Below, piece by piece: positions 7,911 through 15,106 of a stretch of 33,216 bases of DNA (the stretch's first letter is position 1; each line of letters begins with the position of its first letter). The stretch comes from Cohnella thailandensis (GTDB lineage: Bacteria > Bacillota > Bacilli > Paenibacillales > Paenibacillaceae), in assembly GCF_014212135.1 (NCBI RefSeq), contig NZ_JACJVQ010000031.1, forward strand, positions 1 through 33,216, written 5' to 3'. The notes below the pieces were generated by a model. It did not search any database and was not told the origin of the DNA. It saw only the letters and a program-made list of their open reading frames with translations. Position numbers and translations under genes: made by a program.

Positions 7911-8282
7911 ATGAATGACATTTTCCAACGCATGGAAGAGCTTGAAGCGCAGCTGCTCCATGTCCAAACCGAGTACGGTTCGCTTAAATACAAGATCAAG
8001 GAGCTTCTGGAGCAGAACCAGCAGCTGATCATCGAGAACGAGCAGTTGAGGAAGGTTTTGAAGCGGGAGAACGGGTTCGCCGCTCCCGAGGGAACGTCGG
8101 AAGAGCCGGCTGCCTCTGCCGGACAAGCCAAAGAGTCGTCGGGAGCCGCTCACGGAGTCGGAGAAGGCTACGACAACCTGGCACGGCTTTATCATGAAGG
8201 ATTCCATATTTGCAACGTTTATTACGGGCATCTTCGAATGGAAGGCGATTGTCTGTTCTGCCTCTCCTTTTTAAGCAAGTAA
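7911..8282 (+). CDS. yabA: Replication initiation control protein YabA
   Basis: A 123-residue protein with an N-terminal coiled coil (about residues 1-50, heptad-rich with EELEAQLLHVQTEYGSL and EQNQQLIIENEQLRK), a variable Ala/Glu-rich linker, and a C-terminal zinc domain. The C-terminus carries GEGYDNLARLYHEGFHICN and EGDCLFCLSFL; the CxxC plus upstream His/Cys fit the YabA zinc site. In B. subtilis YabA binds DnaA and DnaN and restrains initiation. GAGGTG lies 10 bases before the ATG at 7911; a TTG at 7908 with 7-base spacing is also possible. Confidence 0.94.
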   Translation: MNDIFQRMEELEAQLLHVQTEYGSLKYKIKELLEQNQQLIIENEQLRKVLKRENGFAAPEGTSEEPAASAGQAKESSGAAHGVGEGYDNLARLYHEGFHICNVYYGHLRMEGDCLFCLSFLSK

Positions 8283-8309
8283 TCGCTCCAAGGAGCTTTG
8301 CGAAGCACG

Positions 8310-8348
8310 CGCTGTTCTTCCTCGCGAAGAGGAAGACGGCGTTTTTTT
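8310..8348 (+). terminator. Terminator after yabA
   Basis: Stem CGCTGTTCTTCCTC / GAGGAAGACGGCG (one bulge, one G-T pair) around GCGAA, followed by seven T. It closes the holB-yaaT-yabA transcript. Confidence 0.9.
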
Positions 8349-8446
8349 ATTGTCGCCCGCCTTCCGGAGCGGGAAAGGTGGCATTTCTCGTTTAGATCAG
8401 GTAAGCTAGTGGGCATGAGAAATATGGAACGAATGGTGGGAAAGAC

Positions 8447-9262
8447 ATGTTGGAGTTGCCGATCGGCTCCCAAGGAATGCCCGATGCCCGGCTGAAGCCG
8501 GGAGAACGGCTGGACGACTTGCTGACCTACGAGCTTAAGATCATCCAGAGTCCGGAAGTATTCAGCTTCTCTCTGGATGCCGTTCTGCTGGCGCGGTTCG
8601 CGACCGTCCCTCCTCGCGGCCGGGTGCTGGACTTGTGCACCGGCAACGGGGTCATTCCTCTGCTGCTGTCGACAAGGACTTCCGCCCGGATCGAAGGAGT
8701 GGAGATCCAGCCTCGGCTTGCGGACATGGCGGAGCGCAGCGTGGCCTTGAACGGACTCGCGGACCGGATCCGGATTCGGCTGGGAGATCTGAAGGAATAC
8801 GAGAGCCCGGACGGACCTTACGATGCGATAACGGTGAACCCGCCCTATATGCCCGTGAAGTCCGGCGAACATAAAGAGAACCTGCATCATGCGATGGCTC
8901 GGCATGAGATCGGGTGCACGCTCGAGGAGGTAACGGCCGCCTGCTCCCGTCTGGTGAAGAGGGGAGGGCGCGTGTCGATGGTTCATCGGCCGTCCCGCTT
9001 GGTCGAGATTACGGAAGCGATGAGGAGGAACCGTCTCGAGCCGAAGCGGATGCGCTTCATTCACTCCCACGCGGACAGCGAAGCGAACATGGTGTTGATC
9101 GAAGCCCTGAAGGAGGGCAAGCCGGAGGTTCGGCTGCTGCCGCCGCTCATTGTCTACCATAAGGACAGGGAGTATACGCAAGAGCTGCTGGACGTGTTCT
9201 ATGGAAGAAAAGATCGGCTAATCGATAACGGCAACAAGGAGACGGAGGCGGAAACCCCATGA
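8447..9262 (+). CDS. trmN6: tRNA1(Val) A37 N6-methyltransferase TrmN6 (YabB-like)
   Basis: A 271-residue class I SAM-dependent methyltransferase. Motif I is LDLCTGNGVIPLLL (about residues 63-76), motif II acidic residue in EGVEIQP, and the catalytic NPPYMPVKSGEH signature of N6-adenine methyltransferases lies near residue 130. E. coli TrmN6 methylates A37 of tRNA1(Val); B. subtilis YabB is the positional homologue. The ribosome-binding site is weak (GTGGGAAAG). The stop codon overlaps the next start as ATGA, implying translational coupling. The GIY-YIG gene yazA, which follows yabB in B. subtilis, is absent. Confidence 0.9.
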   Translation: MLELPIGSQGMPDARLKPGERLDDLLTYELKIIQSPEVFSFSLDAVLLARFATVPPRGRVLDLCTGNGVIPLLLSTRTSARIEGVEIQPRLADMAERSVALNGLADRIRIRLGDLKEYESPDGPYDAITVNPPYMPVKSGEHKENLHHAMARHEIGCTLEEVTAACSRLVKRGGRVSMVHRPSRLVEITEAMRRNRLEPKRMRFIHSHADSEANMVLIEALKEGKPEVRLLPPLIVYHKDREYTQELLDVFYGRKDRLIDNGNKETEAETP

Positions 9263-10203
9263 GTTCAGCGGATCATCAACGGAGCGAGACAAGCTCGGTC
9301 GCCGTTCAGAAGAGCTTCGCCGCCCGAGATAAACCGGGAACCCTCTATCTGGTGGCGACGCCGATAGGCAACCTGGAGGATATGACGTTCCGCGCGATTC
9401 GGACCTTGAAGGAGGTCGATCTGATCGCGGCGGAGGATACCCGTCAATCGCGCAAGCTTCTGACTCACTTCGAGATCAGCAACCGGCTGGTCAGCTATCA
9501 TGAGCACAACAAGGAAGCGAGCGGACCGGAGCTTCTTCGTCTTCTCTCCGAAGGCAACAGCATCGCCCTCATCAGCGATGCGGGACTGCCCGCGATATCC
9601 GACCCGGGAGCCGATCTGGCCGCCGAGGCGGCGGCGCTCGGGATTCCCGTCGTCCCGATCCCGGGTGCCAATGCGGCATTGTCCGCCCTCATTATCTCCG
9701 CTCTGCCGACTGACCGATTCTTATTCGCGGGCTTCCCGCCGCGGGATCGCAAGGGAATGGATCGCTTCCTCGACGGAATAGGATCGGAGCCCGGAACGGT
9801 CATCCTCTATGAAGCCCCTCACCGGCTGAAGAAGACGATCGAAGCGATAGCGGCCAGATGGGGCCATCGCCGGATGGCGATCGTGAGGGAATTGACGAAA
9901 CGATACGAAGAAGTCGTCCGGGGTACGGCGGAAGCTTGCGCGAGACATCTCGAGGAGGTTCCTCCTCTAGGAGAGTGCGTCCTTCTGCTGGAAGGGACGG
10001 CGAGCGCCGGCAGCGCATGGGGTTCGGAGACGGGCACAGCGGCCTCGGAGCCGGGCTCCTGGTGGTCGGCTCTGTCTCTCGCCGAGCATGTGGACAAGTA
10101 CGAAGCGGAGTCGGGCAACCGGAAGGAAGCGATGCGCCTCGCGGCAAGGGATCGGGGGCTATCCAGGCGGGACGTCTATCAGGCACTCTTGAAACAAGAA
10201 TAG
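9259..10203 (+). CDS. rsmI: 16S rRNA (cytidine1402-2'-O)-methyltransferase RsmI
   Basis: A 314-residue tetrapyrrole-methylase-fold enzyme that 2'-O-methylates C1402 of 16S rRNA in the decoding centre. Signature segments are LYLVATPIGNLEDMTFRA (about residues 29-46), AAEDTRQSRKLL, YHEHNK, and LISDAGLPAISDPGA. The first 28 residues are a non-conserved, charged N-terminal extension, longer than in most RsmI proteins; TTG or other internal starts exist but the ATGA overlap with trmN6 supports 9259. The C-terminal region (about residues 240-314) carries a Gly/Ser/Ala linker and then a small helical domain. Confidence 0.94.
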   Translation: MSSADHQRSETSSVAVQKSFAARDKPGTLYLVATPIGNLEDMTFRAIRTLKEVDLIAAEDTRQSRKLLTHFEISNRLVSYHEHNKEASGPELLRLLSEGNSIALISDAGLPAISDPGADLAAEAAALGIPVVPIPGANAALSALIISALPTDRFLFAGFPPRDRKGMDRFLDGIGSEPGTVILYEAPHRLKKTIEAIAARWGHRRMAIVRELTKRYEEVVRGTAEACARHLEEVPPLGECVLLLEGTASAGSAWGSETGTAASEPGSWWSALSLAEHVDKYEAESGNRKEAMRLAARDRGLSRRDVYQALLKQE

Positions 10204-10254
10204 AAGAGATAAAGACCGAGATTAGGCCGCTAAATTATACACATGTGAATAAAG

Positions 10255-10287
10255 CAAAAAAATCCCTCCCGCATGAGCTCGGGAGGG
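10255..10287 (-). terminator. abrB terminator
   Basis: On the minus strand: CCCTCCCG, an 8-base loop, CGGGAGGG, then an A and seven T. It lies about 70 bases after the abrB stop. On the plus strand there is no T run, so it does not look like an efficient rsmI terminator, although the stem itself could act weakly both ways. Confidence 0.88.
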
Positions 10288-10357
10288 TTGCAAGGAGATA
10301 TAAAAAGGTTAGAATTAACAAATTTTAGACTTTCGTTTTCTATTATAGCACACTTCT

Positions 10358-10612
10358 TTAATTTGTCACAGGTGTAGGCAAATCCTTCAAGCAATCTCGG
10401 CAAACAATTTTGCCCTTGAAGTAGATTACGCTCTCCGCATTTCCGCAGAAAATACAAGCAGGCTCATACTTCTTCAGCATGATCCGCTCGCCGTCCACGT
10501 AAATTTCGAGCGCATCCTTCTCGCCGATACCCAGCGTACGACGCAGCTCGATCGGAATGACCACGCGGCCGAGCTCGTCCACCTTGCGAACAATACCAGT
10601 AGATTTCATCAT
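10358..10612 (-). CDS. abrB: Transition-state regulator AbrB
   Basis: An 84-residue SpoVT-AbrB-fold DNA-binding protein. Residues 1-50 are almost identical to B. subtilis AbrB (STGIVRKVDELGRVVIPIEL and RRTLGIGEKDALEIYVDGE). The C-terminal part differs: it holds CIFC and CRDC about 18 residues apart, a possible zinc knuckle, where the B. subtilis protein has an AbrB-type multimerisation domain without such cysteines. The start ATG at 10612 has GGGAG 8 bases upstream; a second ATG follows at once. It represses post-exponential genes in B. subtilis, among them spoVG, which is also in this window. A sigma-A promoter, tandem Spo0A boxes and a terminator can all be seen. Confidence 0.96.
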   Translation of the reverse strand: MMKSTGIVRKVDELGRVVIPIELRRTLGIGEKDALEIYVDGERIMLKKYEPACIFCGNAESVIYFKGKIVCRDCLKDLPTPVTN

Positions 10613-10687
10613 TTGGAAAACTCCCTCTTCTCAGGTTAAAATAAATATAAAGCTCTCTAGCAAACGTGCAACAAAGGCGGATTATTA

Positions 10688-10704
10688 TTCGTCAGCATTC
10701 GACA
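10688..10704 (-). promoter_or_regulatory. Tandem Spo0A boxes downstream of the abrB promoter
   Basis: On the minus strand TTTTGTCGAA followed by TGACGAA, i.e. two TGNCGAA boxes (10698-10704 and 10688-10694) exactly 10 bp apart and so on one face of the helix. They lie about 25 bases downstream of the abrB -10. In B. subtilis phosphorylated Spo0A represses abrB from two such boxes in the same place. Confidence 0.85.
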
Positions 10705-10727
10705 AAATTCTCGTTTCACTGCCTATA

Positions 10728-10756
10728 ATCATACCAACCATTCCCAAATAAGTCAA
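10728..10756 (-). promoter_or_regulatory. Sigma-A promoter of abrB
   Basis: Minus strand: TTGACT (10756-10751), 17-base spacer, TATGAT (10733-10728) preceded by TG as an extended -10. The implied start is about 105 bases upstream of the abrB start codon, leaving room for the Spo0A boxes in the transcribed leader. Confidence 0.8.
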
Positions 10757-10872
10757 CCGAGATTATGCCGCGTTGCAGAGAAAATCCGTGAAACGCCTGT
10801 AAATACAGGAACAAAACAGATACTTGAGCGAAAATAGAGATTCAAATAAAGTCAAAAAGTCCTAATACATAT

Positions 10873-10911
10873 AACGACATTATTCGACATTAGTTTCGGT
10901 GATTTGTCGAA
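10873..10911 (+). promoter_or_regulatory. Second Spo0A-box cluster, next to the HD-domain gene
   Basis: TTCGACA at 10883-10889 (reverse-oriented TGTCGAA) has a near-match AACGACA 10 bp before it at 10873-10879, and a forward TTTGTCGAA lies at 10903-10911. The cluster ends 39 bases before the start codon of the HD-domain gene. I find no convincing sigma-A promoter here; TTGAGC (10825) with TAAAGT (10848) at 17-bp spacing is a weak candidate. Rest of the intergenic region 10613-10950 is AT-rich without a gene. Confidence 0.6.
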
Positions 10912-10950
10912 TTGTGATTAAGAAAATAATGGATAACGGAGGTGCTGTCT

Positions 10951-12243
10951 ATGTTCCGACCGCTGGATGAGGAGAAAGTGTTCAAAGATCCGGTGCATCA
11001 TTCCATCTACGTGCAGGATGCGACGATATGGAAGCTGATCAACACGCCGGAGTTTCAACGATTGAGGAGGATCCGACAGCTAGGGACGACCTATCTGACT
11101 TTTCATGGCGCGGAGCATAGCCGGTTCTCCCATTCCTTGGGCGTCTACGAGATCACGCGCAAGATCATTAACCAGTTTGAGCGTAACGGATATAAGGATT
11201 GGCCGCAAGAGGAAAAGATGGTAAGTTTATGCGCTTCTTTGTTGCATGATGTCGGACACGGCCCATTCTCCCATGCCATCGAGCAGGTGTTCGACACCGA
11301 TCATGAGGAATGGACCTGCGAGATCATTCTTGGCGACACGGCGATCCATCGGGTGCTGAAGGAAGCCGACGAGCAGCTTCCTTGGAAGGTCGCCTCCGTC
11401 ATCCGCAAGACCTACGACAAACCGATCGTCGTCAGCCTCGTCTCCAGTCAGATGGACGCGGATCGGATGGACTATCTGCTTCGCGACGCCTACTTCACCG
11501 GAGTCAACTATGGCACCTTTGACCTTGATCGGATCCTGCGCGTGCTCCGTCCGCATCAAGGGCAAATCGTCGTTAAAGAGAGCGGAATGCATGCGGTCGA
11601 GGATTATTTGATGTCGCGCTACCAGATGTATTGGCAGATTTACTTCCATCCGGTCACCCGAAGCTCGGATATCCTGCTGAAGAAGATTTTCCGAAGGGCC
11701 GTCGAATTGCGCGCAAGCAGGCATCGCTTCCAGTTCATGCTGCCTTCGCTGCAGCAGCTGCTCGAAGGGAAGCTGACCGTAGAAGGATATCTGTCCTTGG
11801 ACGACAATGTGGCCTTCACGGCATTCAGCCAGTGGGCGCACGAGAAGGACGAGCTCCTGTCCGATTTATGCCGAAGATTCTTGGATAGACAATTGTATAA
11901 ATACGTTCAGCTGGAGACGATGGATCTGAAGCTCATCGAGGATCTCCGCGGCGAATGGTCCCGGATCGGGCTGCATCCGGATTATCATCTGGAGACGGAT
12001 ACGGTGGTCGACCTTCCGTACGACGTCTACAAGCCGGGAACCGAAACGGGCGCTTCCGAGAAGCCCCCCATCCTGCTGCTCGACGAGAAGGAGCAGGTGA
12101 CGGAGATTTCCGCGAAATCGGACATCATTCGTTCGATCGCCGGCATTCACCGGGGGAAATACTACGTGTATTACCCGGAAGAACTGTTGATCTCGAGGGC
12201 GGATCGACTACAGGCCCATACCCGTGAGCTGTTTCATTTATAA
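10951..12243 (+). CDS. HD-domain phosphohydrolase (YwfO-like)
   Basis: A 430-residue HD-superfamily metal-dependent phosphohydrolase related to B. subtilis YwfO, a family that hydrolyses (deoxy)nucleoside triphosphates. The N-terminal KDPVHHSIYV and FQRLRRIRQLGTTYLTF are typical. Metal ligands are visible as HSRFSHSLGV (about residues 53-62), LLHDVGHGPFSH (about residue 98 onward) and the distal MDADRMDYLLRDA. The start ATG at 10951 has GGAGGTG 7 bases upstream; a GTG at 10942 overlaps this Shine-Dalgarno and is rejected. In B. subtilis the gene lies elsewhere; here it takes the slot normally held by metS between abrB and tatD. The Spo0A boxes upstream are unusual for it. Confidence 0.88.
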   Translation: MFRPLDEEKVFKDPVHHSIYVQDATIWKLINTPEFQRLRRIRQLGTTYLTFHGAEHSRFSHSLGVYEITRKIINQFERNGYKDWPQEEKMVSLCASLLHDVGHGPFSHAIEQVFDTDHEEWTCEIILGDTAIHRVLKEADEQLPWKVASVIRKTYDKPIVVSLVSSQMDADRMDYLLRDAYFTGVNYGTFDLDRILRVLRPHQGQIVVKESGMHAVEDYLMSRYQMYWQIYFHPVTRSSDILLKKIFRRAVELRASRHRFQFMLPSLQQLLEGKLTVEGYLSLDDNVAFTAFSQWAHEKDELLSDLCRRFLDRQLYKYVQLETMDLKLIEDLRGEWSRIGLHPDYHLETDTVVDLPYDVYKPGTETGASEKPPILLLDEKEQVTEISAKSDIIRSIAGIHRGKYYVYYPEELLISRADRLQAHTRELFHL

Positions 12244-12281
12244 TAGAAGCGATTATTCGATAGAAGGAGACGAAACCTGAC

Positions 12282-13055
12282 ATGTTATTTGACACCCATG
12301 CGCATATGGATTCCCCGAAGTTCGACGAAGATCGCGAGGAGATGATCGAACGCGCCCGCGAAGCGGGGATCGAGAAGATCGTGAATATCGGATTCAACCG
12401 CGAGACCATTCCGACAACGATGGAGCTAGCGGAGAAATTCCCGTTCGTTTACGCGGCGGTCGGCTGGCATCCGACGGATGCGATCGACATGAGGCTGGAG
12501 GAGGATTTAGCTTGGATCGAGAGACTTTGCGCCCATCCGAAGGTCGTCGCGATCGGCGAAATCGGACTGGATTACTACTGGGACACGTCGCCGAAGGACA
12601 TCCAGCATACCGTGTTCCGCGAACAGATTCGCTTGGCCAAACGACTCCGTAAACCGATCATCATTCACAACAGGGATGCTCATGCAGACGTGGTCCGGCT
12701 GCTTCAAGAAGAAGGGGCATCGGAGGTCGGAGGCATCATGCATTGCTTCTCCGGAAGCTGGGAAACGGCCAAACAATGCCTCGACATGAACTTCTATATT
12801 TCCTTCGGGGGACCGGTCACGTTCAAGAATGCAAGGGTTCCCAAAGAGGTGCTCGAGAAGGTTCCGAACGACCGATTATTGATCGAAACGGACGCCCCTT
12901 ATTTAACTCCTCACCCCCATCGAGGGAAGAGAAACGAGCCCGCTTACGTGCGTCTCGTCGCACAGGCAGCAGCGGAAATAAAAGGAATTTCCGAGGAAGA
13001 AATAGCCAAAATAACGATGCGCAACAGCCTGGAGTGTTTTGGACTGCCGAGATAA
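12282..13055 (+). CDS. tatD: TatD-family metal-dependent deoxyribonuclease
   Basis: A 257-residue amidohydrolase-fold nuclease of the TatD/YabD type. Metal-binding motifs run in order: FDTHAHMD at residues 3-10, GEIGLDYYW near residue 87, PIIIHNRDAH near residue 125, MHCFSGSW near residue 150, and LIETDAPYLTP near residue 200. Length is standard for the family. AGAAGGAGA lies about 12 bases before the ATG. It starts 38 bases after the HD-domain gene and is probably cotranscribed with it. Confidence 0.94.
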   Translation: MLFDTHAHMDSPKFDEDREEMIERAREAGIEKIVNIGFNRETIPTTMELAEKFPFVYAAVGWHPTDAIDMRLEEDLAWIERLCAHPKVVAIGEIGLDYYWDTSPKDIQHTVFREQIRLAKRLRKPIIIHNRDAHADVVRLLQEEGASEVGGIMHCFSGSWETAKQCLDMNFYISFGGPVTFKNARVPKEVLEKVPNDRLLIETDAPYLTPHPHRGKRNEPAYVRLVAQAAAEIKGISEEEIAKITMRNSLECFGLPR

Positions 13056-13174
13056 AACGCTACCATCTCAAGAAAATCGAATCCTTTGTCCGATAAAACT
13101 GATATTTGCTTGCGAAAACGGGGATTTGAAGATAAATTCATCGAAAACGAGCCAAATTCGCCAATTGACCCTTC

Positions 13175-13204
13175 TTTACACCTTTGGCGCCAAGAGGTTA
13201 TCAT
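13175..13204 (+). promoter_or_regulatory. Predicted sigma-A promoter of the riboswitch leader
   Basis: TTTACA (13175-13180), 18-base spacer, TATCAT (13199-13204), each 5 of 6 to consensus. The implied transcription start falls about 30 bases before the first conserved riboswitch element. Confidence 0.5.
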
Positions 13205-13238
13205 CACAATCAGAAGTTTGAATATGGCATCCCTTTTC

Positions 13239-13450
13239 CAGTGCGCTTAATCTCCGATAAGGAGAACGGGGGACCCGATGCAGAGGACGGATCGCACCAC
13301 AATCCGCGCCGATGCAGACGAGCAATCTTGGGGTGAATTTCGATGAAGAGCGGTTGGCTGCAAGACGGCCATCCATCTCCGAATCGAATAGGGCGACTCT
13401 CTTCGTCCGAACCCGACAGCTAACCTCGTAAGCGTGGTAGAGAGAGGTCA
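13239..13450 (+). ncRNA. Cyclic-di-AMP riboswitch (ydaO/yuaA class)
   Basis: The conserved ydaO/yuaA blocks occur in order: CGCTTAATCTCCGATAAGGA at about 13244, ACGGGGGACCC at 13265, GGGGTGAATTTCGATGA at 13330, the ATAGGGCGAC block at 13388, and CCGAACCCGACAGCTAACC with the CTCGTAAGCG closing segment at about 13407-13434. This class binds cyclic di-AMP and usually switches genes off at high ligand. It is followed by an intrinsic terminator and then by the YabE-like gene. The gap 13056-13722 contains this element and no convincing protein gene. Confidence 0.95.
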
Positions 13451-13490
13451 CCTCGTGCTGCCCAATTCCCTTTGATTCGTACACAAGCGG

Positions 13491-13530
13491 AAGCCACGAA
13501 CAGATCCTCTGTCTGTCGAAGGCTTTTTTT
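13491..13530 (+). terminator. Riboswitch expression-platform terminator
   Basis: Stem built from AAGCC / GGCTT, CGA / TCG and CAGA / TCTG with small bulges, followed by eight T. It lies about 40 bases after the aptamer, in the place expected of a ligand-controlled terminator; 190 bases separate it from the coding start. Confidence 0.8.
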
Positions 13531-13611
13531 GTTGTCCGTTTTACGCAAGACCCAAGGGAGATGGCTCGCCAGCGCGAAGGAACCGATGAACTGGGCAAGG
13601 CGGCGCACGTT

Positions 13612-13633
13612 CGTACGATTGCCGCATCGTACG
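13612..13633 (+). repeat. Perfect inverted repeat in the yabE leader
   Basis: CGTACGAT and ATCGTACG around the 6-base loop TGCCGC, between the riboswitch terminator and the YabE-like start codon. There is no T run on either strand, so it is not an intrinsic terminator. Role unknown. Confidence 0.55.
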
Positions 13634-13722
13634 GATATCCACGCCGTTATCATAAATGGATAGTCGCGTCAGACAATCATGCGTAACAGTCGACGGCGGG
13701 GCTATGAAGGAGGAACGAGAAA

Positions 13723-14871
13723 ATGGGATTTGTTCCATTAGGGAACGCCCATGATCCACGACCGACCGGCAAGCTTTTCGCAGCGCGATGGAAGCATGGG
13801 CACTTACGCTTGGTCCTGCTGAGCGTAATTCTCTCTTTTGCTATGACCATCTTATTTCTAATGCTGCTGCACGGCGCGTCCGCCATGAGCGTGACCGTCG
13901 TGGACGGCGGGAAAACTACCGTCATCCAAACGCGTAATTCCGATGTGCAATCGCTCCTGGAGGAGCATAGCATCGCCGTGGGTCCGCACGATGAACTGTC
14001 GACTCCGCTCGCAACGCCTTTAAGCGACGGCAGTACGATCGTCATCGATCGCGCAGTAGGGGTAACCCTTCTTGCGGATGGGAAGAACGTAGTCGAATAT
14101 ACCACCGAGGAGACCGTCAAGGATGTGTTGCACTCCAAGAATCTGTCCCTCGGACCGGACGATCGGATCTATCCGGCGCTCGACACCCAGGTGTACGACG
14201 GCCTGAAAATTCGAATCGTCCGCGTTAAGAAAGAACTGAAGGAAGCTCAAATCGAAGTTCCCTTCACGGTCGTGGAGAAGAAGGACGGAAGCCTTGCCGC
14301 CGGAACGAAGAAAGTCGTTCAGACCGGGAAACAAGGCCTTGTCGTCAAGCAGTTCGAGAAAGTGTACGAAGACGGCAAGCTCGTCAGCGACCGCATGGTC
14401 TCCAAGACGGTCGCGGAGCCTGCCGTGCAGAAGATCGTAGCGGTCGGAACGAAGAAGAAAGCCGCCGTTACGGCGTTGTCTTACGAGGCCGATTCGGAGA
14501 AGAAGACGATCACGATCGGCGGCGAAACCGTCAAGGTCAAGAGCGTGCTCAGCAACGTTACCCTGACGGCTTACACGGCCGGTCCCGAATCGACCGGCAA
14601 GGACAAGGGCGATCCGGGGTACGGAATTACCGCTTCCGGCACGACCGTGATGGAAGGGCGGACGATCTCGGTCGATCCGGACGTCGTTCCTCTCGGCTGG
14701 TGGGTGTACATCGAAGGCATCGGCATACGCCGTGCCGAGGACACCGGGAGCGCGATTAAAGGCAAGAAGATCGATGTTTACTTCGAAAGCGAAAGCTATG
14801 CGAATAAGTTCGGCACGAAGCGCGGATATACCGTGTACGTGATCGGACCCGTTAAGCCGACCTCCGATTGA
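13723..14871 (+). CDS. yabE: YabE-like cell-wall protein: DUF348 - G5 - 3D domains
   Basis: A 382-residue membrane-anchored or secreted envelope protein. A basic N-terminus is followed by one hydrophobic span at about residues 29-51. Two ubiquitin-like DUF348 repeats follow (SVTVVDGGKTTVIQTRNSDV and VGVTLLADGKNVVEYTTEET), then a G5 domain (about residues 172-245, LKEAQIEVPFTVVEKKDG). The C-terminal 3D (double-psi barrel) domain has LTAYTAGPES, GITASGTTV, ISVDPDVVPLGWWVYI and AEDTGSAIKGKKIDVYF, the three aspartate motifs of peptidoglycan lytic transglycosylase-like enzymes such as resuscitation-promoting factors. AAGGAGGAA precedes the ATG. Cyclic-di-AMP riboswitches often precede wall-hydrolase genes of this type, which fits the leader here. 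Confidence 0.93.
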   Translation: MGFVPLGNAHDPRPTGKLFAARWKHGHLRLVLLSVILSFAMTILFLMLLHGASAMSVTVVDGGKTTVIQTRNSDVQSLLEEHSIAVGPHDELSTPLATPLSDGSTIVIDRAVGVTLLADGKNVVEYTTEETVKDVLHSKNLSLGPDDRIYPALDTQVYDGLKIRIVRVKKELKEAQIEVPFTVVEKKDGSLAAGTKKVVQTGKQGLVVKQFEKVYEDGKLVSDRMVSKTVAEPAVQKIVAVGTKKKAAVTALSYEADSEKKTITIGGETVKVKSVLSNVTLTAYTAGPESTGKDKGDPGYGITASGTTVMEGRTISVDPDVVPLGWWVYIEGIGIRRAEDTGSAIKGKKIDVYFESESYANKFGTKRGYTVYVIGPVKPTSD

Positions 14872-14910
14872 TCGGGGGCGGCCGTTAGCAGAGGAACGGT
14901 CCGGAAGCCG

Positions 14911-14948
14911 AACGCTTACGCTTCAATGGGATGCCACCATCGTAAGCG
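14911..14948 (+). repeat. Inverted repeat downstream of yabE
   Basis: CGCTTACG and CGTAAGCG form a perfect 8-bp stem, and ATGG / CCAT inside it can pair further. There is no T tract, and a normal terminator follows about 40 bases on. It may only stabilise the 3' end of the yabE mRNA. Confidence 0.4.
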
Positions 14949-14990
14949 CATCGACAACAATCTATGCGGAAGCTGGCTGCAATTGCTGGG

Positions 14991-15016
14991 GAAGAGGCGC
15001 TAAGCCTCTTCTTTTT
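14991..15016 (+). terminator. Terminator after yabE
   Basis: Perfect stem GAAGAGGC / GCCTCTTC around GCTAA followed by five T. Confidence 0.9.
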
Positions 15017-15046
15017 GTTATCAGCGGGAAACTTCGCCCGGAGTTT

Positions 15047-15055
15047 TGTTATAAT
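15047..15055 (+). promoter_or_regulatory. Extended -10 promoter of rnmV-ksgA
   Basis: TGTTATAAT: perfect -10 with TG extension and no recognisable -35. The same nonamer recurs before veg, ispE and the flippase gene. Confidence 0.65.
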
Positions 15056-15106
15056 ACAACCTATGGGATTAAGTTAAGGGACGGAAGAACGGAAGGCGGC
15101 AGATCG

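Noticed and set aside
8390..8416. GTTTAG ... GGGCAT upstream of trmN6 as a second sigma-B-like promoter.
   Set aside because: Spacing of 15 is off and no biological reason links trmN6 to sigma-B.
10264..10287. The CCCTCCCG/CGGGAGGG hairpin as terminator of rsmI.
   Set aside because: There is no T run on the plus strand; the T run is on the minus strand, so it is assigned to abrB.
10808..10836. AGGAACA ... GCGAAAAT as a sigma-H promoter for the HD-domain gene.
   Set aside because: Neither half fits the sigma-H consensus well; the spoVG promoter in this window shows what a good match looks like.
13472..13663. Short frames on both strands around the riboswitch terminator.
   Set aside because: They overlap the aptamer and terminator, lack ribosome-binding sites and look like chance.
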